From assembly GCA_003481775.1 (NCBI GenBank), contig QULU01000002.1, positions 186,001 through 250,000 on the forward strand: a stretch of DNA of 64,000 nucleotides. Direction: 5' to 3'. This document shows, piece by piece, positions 16,698 to 25,703 of the stretch. The DNA comes from Clostridiaceae bacterium OM02-2AC (GTDB lineage Bacteria; Bacillota_I; Bacilli_A; Erysipelotrichales; Erysipelotrichaceae). Below the pieces are notes generated by a model that saw only the letters and a program-made list of their open reading frames with translations, was not told where the DNA came from and made no database searches. Made by a program: the position numbers and the translations under genes. Position 1 is the stretch's first letter. Each line of letters starts with the position of its first letter.

Positions 16698-18053
16698 CTA
16701 TTTGTTCTTGTAAGTTGTTCCGAATCCCTTTTTAATGGACTGTCGTGCTCTGGCAATTCCCATATCTCCGTCTTCTACAGAATCCGTGATCGTAGAGCCT
16801 GCCGCAAGCAGAGCATTCTCACCGATGGTCACAGGCGCAATCAGATTACAATTACTTCCAATAAAGGCGCCGTCATGTACCGTAGTGCGGAATTTGTGCT
16901 TACCGTCATAATTAACTGTAACCACACCGCAGCCGACATTGATTTTCTTACCAAAGTCAGAATCTCCGATATATGTCAGGTGGGCGCATTTGGAGCCATC
17001 ACCAAAGTGAGAGTTTTTAAATTCCACAAAGTTTCCAATACGGCAGTCTTCGCAGATTTCTGTATTGTTTCTTAAATGAGACATCGGCCCCACCGTGGAA
17101 CGGTTTCCTACACTGCTTTCAACGATCTTGCTGCTGTCAATCGATACATCATCCCCAATTACAGCATTCCGCAGGAACGAGTTCGGTAAAATCGTTGCAT
17201 TCTTCCCAATGACAGTTTTCCCCTGAATGTGCACGTTGGGATAAATGACCGTATCCTCACCGATCACAGCATCCACATCAATGTACGTGTTATCCGGATC
17301 AATGATCGTTACCCCTGCACGCATGTGTGCTTCATTCACATGGCGCTTCATCCATGCATTTGCTTTCGCAAGATCCACACGGTCATTGACACCCATGGTT
17401 TCCTCAGGATCGTCCACAATCATAGCATTGACACGCAGACCTTTTTTATTAAAAATTTCCACAAGATCCGTCAGATAGTATTCCTGCTGTGCATTGCTGT
17501 TGGTGATTTCCTTCAGACCTTCAAACAGTGCCTTGTTATTGAAACAGAAAATTCCGGTGTTGATCTCTTTTACTTGTAACTCTTCTTCACTGCAATCCTT
17601 TGCTTCAACAATCTTCTCTACCATGCCCTGTGCATTCCGAATAATTCTGCCGTAGCGTTCTCCATCCGGCAGCACACTTGTCAGCACGGTACATGCAGTA
17701 TCTCGGTTGCTTTCAAATGCTTTTTGAATCGTCTCCTTCTGAATGCAGGGTCCATCTCCGTTAATAACGATGGTATCTCCATCCAGACCTTCCAGAACAC
17801 TTGCCTGCATGACGGCGTGTCCGGTTCCTAACTGAGGCTGTTGAATCGCATACTCTACAGAATCCTGCAGATATTCCTTTACACTTTCAGCACCATGTCC
17901 AACCACAACAACGATGCGTTCCACACCGCTTGCTTTCAGGGCAGCAATAATGTGTCCGATCATCGGCTTGTTTAAGACGGGATGCATCACTTTGTTCAAA
18001 GCTGACTTCATTCTTGTGCCTTTTCCGGCAGCTAAAACAATAGCAGATTTCAT
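16698..18053 (-). CDS. glmU: Bifunctional UDP-GlcNAc pyrophosphorylase / GlcN-1-P acetyltransferase
   Basis: GlmU makes UDP-N-acetylglucosamine for peptidoglycan and teichoic acid. The N-terminal nucleotidyltransferase domain (about 1-230) begins with LAAGKGTRMKS, followed by GTGHAV and NGDGP. The C-terminal left-handed beta-helix acetyltransferase domain (about 250-450) shows hexapeptide repeats and the conserved stretches NNTEICEDCRIGNFVEFKNS and CGVVTVNYDGK. The length, 451 residues, is normal. GGAGGT precedes the ATG. It is the first gene of the glmU-prs-DUF1622 unit. Confidence 0.97.
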   Translation of the reverse strand: MKSAIVLAAGKGTRMKSALNKVMHPVLNKPMIGHIIAALKASGVERIVVVVGHGAESVKEYLQDSVEYAIQQPQLGTGHAVMQASVLEGLDGDTIVINGDGPCIQKETIQKAFESNRDTACTVLTSVLPDGERYGRIIRNAQGMVEKIVEAKDCSEEELQVKEINTGIFCFNNKALFEGLKEITNSNAQQEYYLTDLVEIFNKKGLRVNAMIVDDPEETMGVNDRVDLAKANAWMKRHVNEAHMRAGVTIIDPDNTYIDVDAVIGEDTVIYPNVHIQGKTVIGKNATILPNSFLRNAVIGDDVSIDSSKIVESSVGNRSTVGPMSHLRNNTEICEDCRIGNFVEFKNSHFGDGSKCAHLTYIGDSDFGKKINVGCGVVTVNYDGKHKFRTTVHDGAFIGSNCNLIAPVTIGENALLAAGSTITDSVEDGDMGIARARQSIKKGFGTTYKNK

Positions 18054-18332
18054 AAAAACATACCTCCGTTACTATTTTATCAAAAAGTGACAGTAAAAAA
18101 AAGGCTAAGTGCCTATTTCCTATACGTTTTATGGATGAATTGTAAGGTTTCACCGTGAATTTAGGAAAAAGTTTACGGTCATAACGCAGAATGGAAGAAG
18201 CAGCATAATTCTGCATGCTCCTACATAATGCAAAACCGGGTTCAGATGAACAGGAATGATGAAATATAGCGGAAATGATTACAATATGGCAATAGTTGTG
18301 CTATCATAACCGTGTTGATAGGAGGCTACCTT

Positions 18333-19109
18333 ATGAACAGACAGATTCTGTTTTTTGATATAGATGGTACTTTGGTGGATAGTACCACACATATTGTTCC
18401 TGCATCCACCGCAGCAGCATTGCAACGACTGAAAAAAGCCGGACATATTTTATGCATTTCTACAGGACGCTCTCTGCAATCCGTAACAGACGGACACTTT
18501 GATGAGCTGGTTGATTGGGACATTTTTCTCTGCAACAACGGACAGGCTATTTATGACCATGAAAAAAAGCTTCTGCATATGACACCGATTCCAAGAGAAA
18601 GTGTCGAGGCCTGCATTCAGGCCGCTGAACAGCAGGAATCTCCGCTGCTAATTATGGGAAGGAAGCAGATCCTTACCCGCGAGCCAAATGAATACGTGAT
18701 CACCTCTGCAGAATTTTTTAAGGAATCCATACCGGAGGTGGAAGCATACGATGGCAGTGATGTCATTATGATGATTGCCTATGGTCCTATGGGTTATACC
18801 TATGAAGAATATACGGCAATCCACAGTGTTGATGTTTTAATCGGGCAGTCAACCTATGCAGATGTTGTGCTGAAGGGCTTCAGCAAGGCGATTGGAATCC
18901 GCTATGTTCTTGATCATTTTCAGATGCAGGACTATCTTGCATTTGGTGATAGTCTAAACGATGTGGAAATGCTGCAGCACGCACGAATCGGAGTCGCTAT
19001 GGGAAATGCCCATGAGGAAGCAAAGCGCTCTGCTAATTTTATTACAAAAGATGTAGCAGAGGATGGCATATATCATGCATTGCTGCAGCTGAAGCTGATT
19101 GATATGTAG
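18333..19109 (+). CDS. Cof-type HAD-IIB phosphatase
   Basis: This haloacid dehalogenase-superfamily hydrolase has about 258 residues. Motif I is FFDIDGTLVDS with the nucleophilic Asp, motif II is CISTGRS, motif III includes the lysine in KGFSKAIG, and motif IV is FGDSLNDVEML. The type IIB cap lies between motifs II and III. Such enzymes dephosphorylate sugar phosphates, pyridoxal phosphate or flavin mononucleotide, and the substrate is not predictable. AGGAGG seven bases upstream fixes the start at ATG 18333 rather than the in-frame GTG at 18312. It stands alone, divergent from glmU. Confidence 0.93.
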   Translation: MNRQILFFDIDGTLVDSTTHIVPASTAAALQRLKKAGHILCISTGRSLQSVTDGHFDELVDWDIFLCNNGQAIYDHEKKLLHMTPIPRESVEACIQAAEQQESPLLIMGRKQILTREPNEYVITSAEFFKESIPEVEAYDGSDVIMMIAYGPMGYTYEEYTAIHSVDVLIGQSTYADVVLKGFSKAIGIRYVLDHFQMQDYLAFGDSLNDVEMLQHARIGVAMGNAHEEAKRSANFITKDVAEDGIYHALLQLKLIDM

Positions 19110-19317
19110 GACCTGAAATCGAAGCAGTTGTAGTATCAAAGCTGTTTCAGCTTAACACCTTGAATTTTGATAAACAACATTGCACAAGTTTAACGCAGCA
19201 TGATAAAAAGAAGAAGCTATGATTGTATTGGACAGACAACAACAGTTCGTTGAATGCTCCAGCAGGGAATCAGAACCACTTCTTTTTTGATAATAAGCAC
19301 AATTTCGGTTACTCTGC

Positions 19318-20661
19318 TTAATCCTGTCGACAAGGGAAGAACAGCTCTACAACAAATTCCGTATCATCATTTTCATATAAAAAGCTGCCATTCATTCCCT
19401 TCATGATTTTATTGACACTTTTCAGTCCAATCTGGGTGCTCTCTTCTCGAGATGCATCCTTTTTCTTTCGATTCTTCAATCGAATCAGCACATTTCCCTT
19501 CTCTACCTGCAAAGAAACAGTCACGATATGCTTTTCCCCATATTTTCGGATATTGGAAAACACATTATCAAACACCCTCTGCAGCATTGCCTCCTCCCCC
19601 ATGATTCTCCAGCTTCCTTTTTCAAACTTCGTCAAAACCTCGAATTTCTGCTCACGCAGCTCCTCACAATAAAACGCAAGCATATTCAATACAGCCTGCT
19701 CCTCGATTGGATGCAGCTGCAGCTCTTCGTCACGGGAAAACACAAGAAAGTGGTTGAACAGCTTGTCAGACATATCCTTGATTTGTTCTGCCTTCTGCCG
19801 GCTTTTGCGAATATAGTCATCCCTTGCATCATCACTCTTATAGATTTTCATTTGAAGAATATCCAGATAGCCAAGAAGAGAGGTCAGGGGTGTACGAAGA
19901 TCATGGGACATGGCTGTAACCAGCTCCTGATTGGCATTGCGCGCCTCCTCCTCCTTCAGCATATTGTCATACAATGCGTTGCGCAGATGATTCAGCTGCC
20001 GTGCTAAATCTGTCAATTCATCATTTCCCTTGTATATAATCGTATGATGAAATTCTCCGGCTTCGATGAGCTGCATTTCCTCTTCGATACTGAGGACATA
20101 TTTCATTTTACGATGCACAAACTGCATTATCAGCAAGAAAAAAAGCAGAATGGATACTACTGCCGCCACAACGAGAAAGCGTATCATAAACGAAAGACCG
20201 ATAAAGGAATAGACAACAAGATAGGCTTCTCCATCATGAAATTTCAGCGTATATTCCTGATCGTCCGGCTCATATAGATTCAGCCAGAAGGACATGGTAC
20301 CAACATATGCCTGATCCTCCATAGCACTGAATGACGTTTCACTCAGCGTATCCTCCTCATCGTACAGATACAGCGTTAAATCCTTGTATTTTCGCATTTC
20401 CCGTTTGATAGCTTTCCGATTTTTCTTTGAGATTTCCTTTTTCGTTATTGTATTCTGCAGGGTCTGAATCTGTTCGCTAGTTTCCTTCTGCACTGCCTTT
20501 TCACCGACAGCAAGATGAAATATGCGATACCGGTTAAAGAACAAAAAGCCAAACAGCGATGCGGACACGACTGCCGCCAGTACAACGATGCCGATAAATT
20601 TCAGACTGAGCTTGGAGATGTGTTTTTTTCTTGTTCCGACAGGGCTTTTTTTGTTAATCAA
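19318..20661 (-). CDS. Two-component sensor histidine kinase
   Basis: The product has 447 residues with two transmembrane helices (about 23-45 and 155-178) flanking an extracytoplasmic sensor region, a HAMP linker (about 180-230), a HisKA domain with SHDLRTPLTSL (phosphorylated His253), and a C-terminal ATPase domain that is rather short and lacks an obvious G-x-G lid. The start codon is TTG at 20661. It overlaps the response-regulator stop by eight bases and has a GGAAAGGGG-type site upstream; no better ATG exists before the first membrane helix. Phosphotransfer to the partner encoded directly upstream is expected. The signal is unknown. Confidence 0.9.
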   Translation of the reverse strand: MINKKSPVGTRKKHISKLSLKFIGIVVLAAVVSASLFGFLFFNRYRIFHLAVGEKAVQKETSEQIQTLQNTITKKEISKKNRKAIKREMRKYKDLTLYLYDEEDTLSETSFSAMEDQAYVGTMSFWLNLYEPDDQEYTLKFHDGEAYLVVYSFIGLSFMIRFLVVAAVVSILLFFLLIMQFVHRKMKYVLSIEEEMQLIEAGEFHHTIIYKGNDELTDLARQLNHLRNALYDNMLKEEEARNANQELVTAMSHDLRTPLTSLLGYLDILQMKIYKSDDARDDYIRKSRQKAEQIKDMSDKLFNHFLVFSRDEELQLHPIEEQAVLNMLAFYCEELREQKFEVLTKFEKGSWRIMGEEAMLQRVFDNVFSNIRKYGEKHIVTVSLQVEKGNVLIRLKNRKKKDASREESTQIGLKSVNKIMKGMNGSFLYENDDTEFVVELFFPCRQD

Positions 20662-21343
20662 AACGGTACCCCTTTCCCCAGACGGTTTTTATATACATGG
20701 GATTCTGTGGATCGACTCCCAGCTTTTTGCGCAGATTCCGAATATGTACCATGATGGTATTGTTTGCGGAGTACATATACGGCCCCTTCCAGATTGCTTC
20801 GTACAGCTCCTGATTGGAGAAAATCTTTTTTGGATGCTCTGCCAGCAATAACAAAATCTGATATTCCATTTCTGTCAGGTTTACCGCTTCCTCCTTTTTT
20901 CTTACCTGATTACTATCCCGGCTGATGACCAGATCGTGCATAATGATCTGATCACCTTCCTGCGGTTCCTCTTTCCCCTTGTAAATACAGTATCTTCGCA
21001 GAAGTGCTTTCACACGGGCAATCAGTTCATTATAGGAAAACGGTTTTGCCAGATAATCATCTCCGCCGCTGGAGAAGCCGAGTGCCTTGTCCTGATCCAG
21101 GGTTTTAGCAGTCAAAAACAGAATCGGCGCATTGCTGACCTCACGAATTTGGCGGCATGCCTTAAACCCATCCATTTTCGGCATCATGACATCCAAAATT
21201 ATCAAGTCCATATCCTTTGCCTTGGCAATCGCTATTTCTCCATCCTCTGCTTCCTCTACCTCATAGCCTTCATTTTCCAAAAGGACGGTAACTACCTCAC
21301 GGATTTCCTGATTATCATCTACAATGAGAATTTTGCTGCCCAT
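20654..21343 (-). CDS. OmpR/PhoB-family response regulator
   Basis: The receiver domain (about 1-115) has the acidic pair in LIVDDN, the phospho-acceptor Asp51 in LIILDVMMPK, and the lysine in LAKPFS. The winged-helix DNA-binding domain occupies about 130-229, ending in VWGKGYRFD. The length is 229 residues. I choose ATG 21343 because GAGGTGTGG lies in front and the receiver begins there; an upstream in-frame start at 21373 has no support. Its stop overlaps the kinase start, a typical coupled pair. Target genes are not identifiable. Confidence 0.93.
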   Translation of the reverse strand: MGSKILIVDDNQEIREVVTVLLENEGYEVEEAEDGEIAIAKAKDMDLIILDVMMPKMDGFKACRQIREVSNAPILFLTAKTLDQDKALGFSSGGDDYLAKPFSYNELIARVKALLRRYCIYKGKEEPQEGDQIIMHDLVISRDSNQVRKKEEAVNLTEMEYQILLLLAEHPKKIFSNQELYEAIWKGPYMYSANNTIMVHIRNLRKKLGVDPQNPMYIKTVWGKGYRFD

Positions 21344-21496
21344 CGTCCACACCTCATTTCTTATCTCTTTCATTATATATCAAAATACAGGCTCCTACTA
21401 CCTAATGTTCATTAAATCAGCGTTAAGACTTTTTAAGATTTCAAAACTGGATTTATCACAATAGTATGCCATAATGATTGTAGAAGGAGTGATGGT

Positions 21497-22327
21497 GTGG
21501 ATAAGATCAGTGTCATTATACCCTGTCATAATCATGCACATACATTACGCAGGGTGTATACAGATGTTCTGCGAGAATTAAAGAAGCTGCCGGTTAGCTA
21601 TGAAATTCTTTTTATTGATAACGCGTCAAGGGATGGAAGCACAAGCATACTGCGGTTGCTGTCACAGCAGGACTATGCATGCCATTACGTATCGTTGAAT
21701 CGTCGTGTTACGCCGGTGGCTGCTATATTTCTGGGAGCACAGCTGTCAGATGGTGACCTCCTAATGCTCACCGATACCCGTCATCCCGCCTATCTCATAC
21801 CGGAGCTGTATCAATCCCTCTATGGGAGGGCACAATGCTGCGGCGGTGACCTTATCACCGGTAACAGACATATGCGAAGGCAGCCCTTTTTCAAGCTCCT
21901 GCGCAGGGAATATGTCAGCGAGGCTTTACAGACAGGGGATATCTCTGCATTTCGCAAAATACTGCTACAGGATGATACCGGTACTGTATGGCTCCCTTAT
22001 ACAGAGCTGGAGCGCAGTCTGATCACCTGGCAGGATCGGCTGTATTCTCTTATGATAACATATGGAAACCGTGTCCTTACCTATATTGGACTGACCGTCT
22101 TTTTATTACTTAGCGGTGTTCCCTGCTTTCTTATATTTATGACTTTTCTGGACCTGCCATATGCTGCAATGCTATACATATCGGTTTTATTGAGCCTGCT
22201 GTTTCTGATTACCCGCTTAAGGCATCACCCCTATTTCTTTCGCCATGAACAGCTGCTTCTGTCAGATATCAGAGAAAGCACCCTGCCCAATCATCCCCTT
22301 CAAAAGCCGGATATATCAAAGCTGTAA
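21497..22327 (+). CDS. GT2-type glycosyltransferase-like membrane protein with altered DxD site
   Basis: The product has 276 residues. The N-terminal GT-A fold begins SVIIPCHNHAHTLRRV and has FIDNASRDGS, both typical of GtrB/DPM1-type polyprenyl-phosphate glycosyltransferases. Two C-terminal helices (about 188-212 and 218-240) also fit that group. The usual DADLQxPP metal-binding site is replaced by LTDTRHP, so one acidic residue is missing, and the middle domain is short. It may be inactive or regulatory. The start is GTG 21497 with AGAAGGAGTG upstream. It is divergent from the two-component system, and no glycan operon surrounds it. Confidence 0.75.
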   Translation: MDKISVIIPCHNHAHTLRRVYTDVLRELKKLPVSYEILFIDNASRDGSTSILRLLSQQDYACHYVSLNRRVTPVAAIFLGAQLSDGDLLMLTDTRHPAYLIPELYQSLYGRAQCCGGDLITGNRHMRRQPFFKLLRREYVSEALQTGDISAFRKILLQDDTGTVWLPYTELERSLITWQDRLYSLMITYGNRVLTYIGLTVFLLLSGVPCFLIFMTFLDLPYAAMLYISVLLSLLFLITRLRHHPYFFRHEQLLLSDIRESTLPNHPLQKPDISKL

Positions 22328-22757
22328 TCATATGAATTACATAATAAGGGTATCTCTACTTTTATAAAGGATCAATACAAAAAACCAATAAAATACATTA
22401 TAACATCCTGTCGCAGAAATAATAGCCTTGCATTCTCTGCACAGGATTTTATGAGTAATATACGTCAGATAAGCAGGAAGCATATGATTCTTCCCATTAT
22501 ACGAACAGCATCAGGAAAGTTTCCCAGATAGCGATAACAAGACTTATCCTGAAAATATGAAGCACTGCTATTCCGTACAGAAATCGAAAGTATCGAAAGC
22601 ATGCCACTGCTTCAAAAGTGTTATTTAATAAAAACGACACAGGCATACCAATACCGGTATTTCTGTGTCGTTTATATATCGAAAGCATATCATATTCCAT
22701 TATCAGGCAAGCACAAAAGAAAGTTACTTCCTGTCGGGTTATATTCTAAAGCACCAT
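22328..22757. other. Convergent intergenic region, gene-free
   Basis: Between the GT2 gene and ispE I see no supported gene. The one clear element is the perfect 11-bp inverted repeat at 22632-22673, which acts as a minus-strand terminator. The remainder is AT-rich with no binding site or promoter that leads to a frame. Confidence 0.6.
22627..22673 (-). terminator. Intrinsic terminator of the ispE operon
   Basis: AAACGACACAG (22632-22642) pairs with CTGTGTCGTTT (22663-22673). The minus strand continues TTTTTATT. The 20-base loop holds the palindrome ATACCGGTAT. Confidence 0.85.
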
Positions 22758-23597
22758 TTACTGCTTTACGGCTGTGCAGCATACGAAATATCTTTCCTTA
22801 TGAAACTGCTTCTCTGCCTGTAGCAACAACTCTTCATTCCTTGTTATCGCAAATACCGTACTGCCACTGCCACTCATCAGCACTGCTTCAAAGCCCATAC
22901 TCTGCAGTTGGCTTTTGATGTCCGCAATTTCCGGAACCAGCTGAAATGCACTGTATTCCAGAGAATTGGATATGACACTTGAAAGCTGTGCAAGGTCTCC
23001 CTGCTGTAATATATGAATGACCTCGTTACAGTCCGGGTGATCGCATTGCTCAAAATCAAGCATAGAAAAGGCTTTGCCGGTAGGTACGCCCATCGCTGGC
23101 TTCACAAGTAGGATATGAAAATCGCAGGGCATGGCAAATGGTGTTATCCTTTCGCCAATCCCCTTTACCAATGCACAGGTTTCCATGATACAGAATGGTA
23201 CATCTGCACCAACCTGCTTCCCCAGCTGTGCCAGATCTTCCAGTGATATATCCAGCTTCAGCAAATCACGGATTCCACGCATAACAGCAGCGGCATCTGC
23301 ACTTCCTCCGGCAAGTCCTGCCTGTGCGGGAATATGCTTCTCCACATGCACATGAAAGCATTCCGATAGAGAAAAGGTCTTTCGCATCAGCTCTACAGCC
23401 TTAACGATTGTATTTGTTTCATCCATTCGCAGCTGCGCATCACTGCATGTATAGCAATCCTCATAGGACAGTGTTATGGTAAGCTCATCATGAAGCATGA
23501 GAGGAACCATAATCATTTCCAGCTCATGATACCCGTCTTCACGCCTGCACACGACATTCAGGCAGATGTTAATTTTCGCATGTGCTTTTACTTTCAT
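22758..23597 (-). CDS. ispE: 4-(cytidine 5'-diphospho)-2-C-methyl-D-erythritol kinase
   Basis: IspE is the GHMP-family kinase of the methylerythritol phosphate route to isoprenoids. Typical features are AHAKINICLNVV at the start, the glycine-rich ATP loop HIPAQAGLAGGSADAAAV, and the C-terminal MSGSGSTVFAI. The length is 279 residues. The start ATG 23597 has GAGGTACATAG upstream and overlaps the end of rsmA by 29 bases; an upstream in-frame start at 23633 adds residues not seen in the family. It implies that this organism uses the MEP pathway. It is the last gene of the cluster. Confidence 0.95.
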   Translation of the reverse strand: MKVKAHAKINICLNVVCRREDGYHELEMIMVPLMLHDELTITLSYEDCYTCSDAQLRMDETNTIVKAVELMRKTFSLSECFHVHVEKHIPAQAGLAGGSADAAAVMRGIRDLLKLDISLEDLAQLGKQVGADVPFCIMETCALVKGIGERITPFAMPCDFHILLVKPAMGVPTGKAFSMLDFEQCDHPDCNEVIHILQQGDLAQLSSVISNSLEYSAFQLVPEIADIKSQLQSMGFEAVLMSGSGSTVFAITRNEELLLQAEKQFHKERYFVCCTAVKQ

Positions 23598-24444
23598 TTC
23601 TATGTACCTCATATAATTTGATAAATTCCGCAAGGGTGACGCTTTCTGCCCGTCTTGTACAGTCTATACCGCTTTTTTCAAGCTCTGCACGAGCCTGCTG
23701 CTTATCCTGACAATATTCCCCGTAGTTGTTCAGTATGGTCTTTCTCCTCTGGCGAAAGCATGCCTTGACCAGTGGAAAAAAGCTTTCCTCCTCAATATCC
23801 TGCGGTGTATCCTTAAAGCGGAACTGCAAGACAGCACTGTCCACATTTGGCTTTGGCAGGAAAACATTTTTCGGAACCTTCATCACTGGAGCTACCTCAC
23901 AGCGATACTGTGTGATAATGCTCAACGCATTATAATCCTTGGTATTTACTTCAGCGGCAAAGCGGTCTGCGACCTCCTTTTGCATCATGACGGTGATTGC
24001 CGCAACATCCGCTTTGGATTCAAAGATTTTAAATAGAATCGGTGTTGTGATATAGTATGGCAGATTGGCAGCAATGACAACATCATAGCCCTCTTCCCTG
24101 TACGTTCTGCACCATTCATTCAAATCGATTTCCAGAAAATCACGCATAACAAGCTCAAAATTTTCATATTCCTGCAGCGTATCTGCCAGAACAGCAGGGA
24201 GCCGCTCATCGATTTCAAAGGATACGACCTTTTTTGCATACTCACACAGATACTGTGTCAATGCACCGATACCGGGCCCTATTTCAAATACCACGCAGTG
24301 ATCCGACAGAACGGCATGTCGTGCAATTTTATCAACAATACCAGATTCAATCAGAAAATTCTGTCCGTAATTTTTCTTCGCAAACATTCCATGTGTTTCC
24401 AGAATTTCCTTTGTTCTGGAAGGTGTCGCAATGGGTTTCTTCAT
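23569..24444 (-). CDS. rsmA: 16S rRNA dimethyladenosine transferase
   Basis: RsmA (KsgA) dimethylates two adjacent adenines near the 3' end of 16S rRNA. The N-terminal SAM-binding region shows NYGQNFLI and FEIGPGIGALTQYL; the catalytic motif IV is NLPYYITTPI. The length, 291 residues, is normal. It sits between a DUF2812-like gene and ispE on the minus strand. The order 3D protein-rnmV-rsmA-ispE recalls the yabE-rnmV-ksgA-ispE neighbourhood of Bacillus. Confidence 0.96.
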   Translation of the reverse strand: MKKPIATPSRTKEILETHGMFAKKNYGQNFLIESGIVDKIARHAVLSDHCVVFEIGPGIGALTQYLCEYAKKVVSFEIDERLPAVLADTLQEYENFELVMRDFLEIDLNEWCRTYREEGYDVVIAANLPYYITTPILFKIFESKADVAAITVMMQKEVADRFAAEVNTKDYNALSIITQYRCEVAPVMKVPKNVFLPKPNVDSAVLQFRFKDTPQDIEEESFFPLVKACFRQRRKTILNNYGEYCQDKQQARAELEKSGIDCTRRAESVTLAEFIKLYEVHRNESKSTCEN

Positions 24445-24457
24445 AAGCTTATCCTTT

Positions 24458-25048
24458 CTAAAACAGCAGATAGAAGGTGGATACCAGCAATTCTATCAGC
24501 ATATATACAATACCTGTTAAAAGCACTGCATACAACAGGTTTTTTATAATCCGAATCAGATTACTGTATTTTGTCGTGCTTTTGATATCAAACAGTAGCG
24601 GCAGTGCGAACAAAAGAAGTGTAAAGACGAAAAGAAGCGGCTTCCGCAATGCCTCCTCCTCCACACGCACACAATACAGCAAAGAAAACAAATAGAGTAA
24701 ATTGCATGTCATTTTGAAGATTCTACGCTTCGTATACAGCTTCATATCCAGAAGCGGCAGAGGCTGATCAAGATTTTCATGATAGAAAATGACGCTTAGA
24801 CCGTTTCGGCAAAGGACGTTCCATCCCTCCGCCAGAAAGATACTCTCATCAGCATCGTACTTCACATCGTAGAAGCATACCCGCACATGCCGCTTTGCTC
24901 CCTCAACAAAACGAAAATTCATCAAAGAGCCAAGCATGACATAGCGAAAGGAAGACAATTCCCATCCCTCCTGCAGGATTTCAGACACCCAGCTTTCCAG
25001 CTGTTCCTTGGGACGCAGGGCAAACGTTACCTTAACTAGCTCATTCAT
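24458..25048 (-). CDS. DUF2812-like membrane protein between rnmV and rsmA
   Basis: The product has 196 residues. The N-terminal soluble region has a pattern resembling DUF2812 (LESWVSEILQEGWELSSF, then FRFVEGAKRHVRVCFYDV). The C-terminal half has three hydrophobic helices (about 115-133, 140-160 and 170-195). DUF2812 has no known molecular function; some members go with PadR regulators. The ATG at 25048 overlaps the last bases of rnmV (GTATGAATGA), so it is probably translationally coupled. In better known relatives rnmV and rsmA are directly adjacent, so this is an extra gene in a housekeeping operon. Confidence 0.65.
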   Translation of the reverse strand: MNELVKVTFALRPKEQLESWVSEILQEGWELSSFRYVMLGSLMNFRFVEGAKRHVRVCFYDVKYDADESIFLAEGWNVLCRNGLSVIFYHENLDQPLPLLDMKLYTKRRIFKMTCNLLYLFSLLYCVRVEEEALRKPLLFVFTLLLFALPLLFDIKSTTKYSNLIRIIKNLLYAVLLTGIVYMLIELLVSTFYLLF

Positions 25049-25586
25049 ACGCCTGTCCAAGCAGCTTTTCCACATCTGTTTTATGCAGCTGCAGCATATT
25101 CAGCCGTTTGAAGAGTGTTTTGGCATTCGGCTTTCCCAGATGCAGGGAGCGGGCAATCTGCGCTCTTTTCCCGGCACTATCCTCTCTGCCGTTTAATCCC
25201 AGATCGAGGTAATCCTCATAGCTCAATGTATCCTGCAAATGTTCATCAAAGGTCATCAAATGTGTTAATGCCTCCAGAATATCTTCCTTGCAGGCATGCT
25301 CCACACCAACCTTTTTGCTTGTTTTCGCCTTTGCCTTATCAATAAAGGCATTTTTACAGCCGGGTATTGCCGCATTGATGCTGGAACGTATTTTTTCACC
25401 TGGAAAATCCGGATCTGTGAATATGATCACACCGCGTGTTTTCTGAGCAAGTCTGATCTGCCGCAGGATTTCTTTCCCCAAATGCGTACCGTTTGTTTCT
25501 ATGGTATCACAGTCCAGAAAGCTTTTCAGTACATTTGTGTCGTTTTTTCCCTCAACCACAAGGATTTCTTTCATCTTCACAAGCAT
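25041..25586 (-). CDS. rnmV: Ribonuclease M5
   Basis: RNase M5 matures 5S rRNA in Gram-positive bacteria. The protein has an N-terminal Toprim domain (ILVVEGKNDTNVLK with the catalytic Glu, then IFTDPDFPGEKIR with the DxD), followed by the family's C-terminal region (LGLNGREDSAGKRA, then LGKPNAKTLFKRLN). The 181 residues match the family. The start at 25586 has AGAGGAAAGG in front; ATG 25574 is an alternative. It is directly upstream of the DUF2812-like gene. Confidence 0.95.
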   Translation of the reverse strand: MLVKMKEILVVEGKNDTNVLKSFLDCDTIETNGTHLGKEILRQIRLAQKTRGVIIFTDPDFPGEKIRSSINAAIPGCKNAFIDKAKAKTSKKVGVEHACKEDILEALTHLMTFDEHLQDTLSYEDYLDLGLNGREDSAGKRAQIARSLHLGKPNAKTLFKRLNMLQLHKTDVEKLLGQAYE

Positions 25587-25660
25587 CAGCCTTTCCTCTA
25601 TTACTATAGTACCATAATTATATCATGTTAAATACAGTGAATACCAGCTTAGCTTTATGT

Positions 25661-25698
25661 AAAAGCAAAAGGACATAGAAATACAGCTTCCATGTCCT
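25661..25698 (-). terminator. Terminator after the 3D-domain lipoprotein gene
   Basis: AGGACAT (25670-25676) and ATGTCCT (25692-25698) form a stem followed on the minus strand by TTTTGCTTTT. Confidence 0.7.
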
Positions 25699-25703
25699 GA
25701 TGA

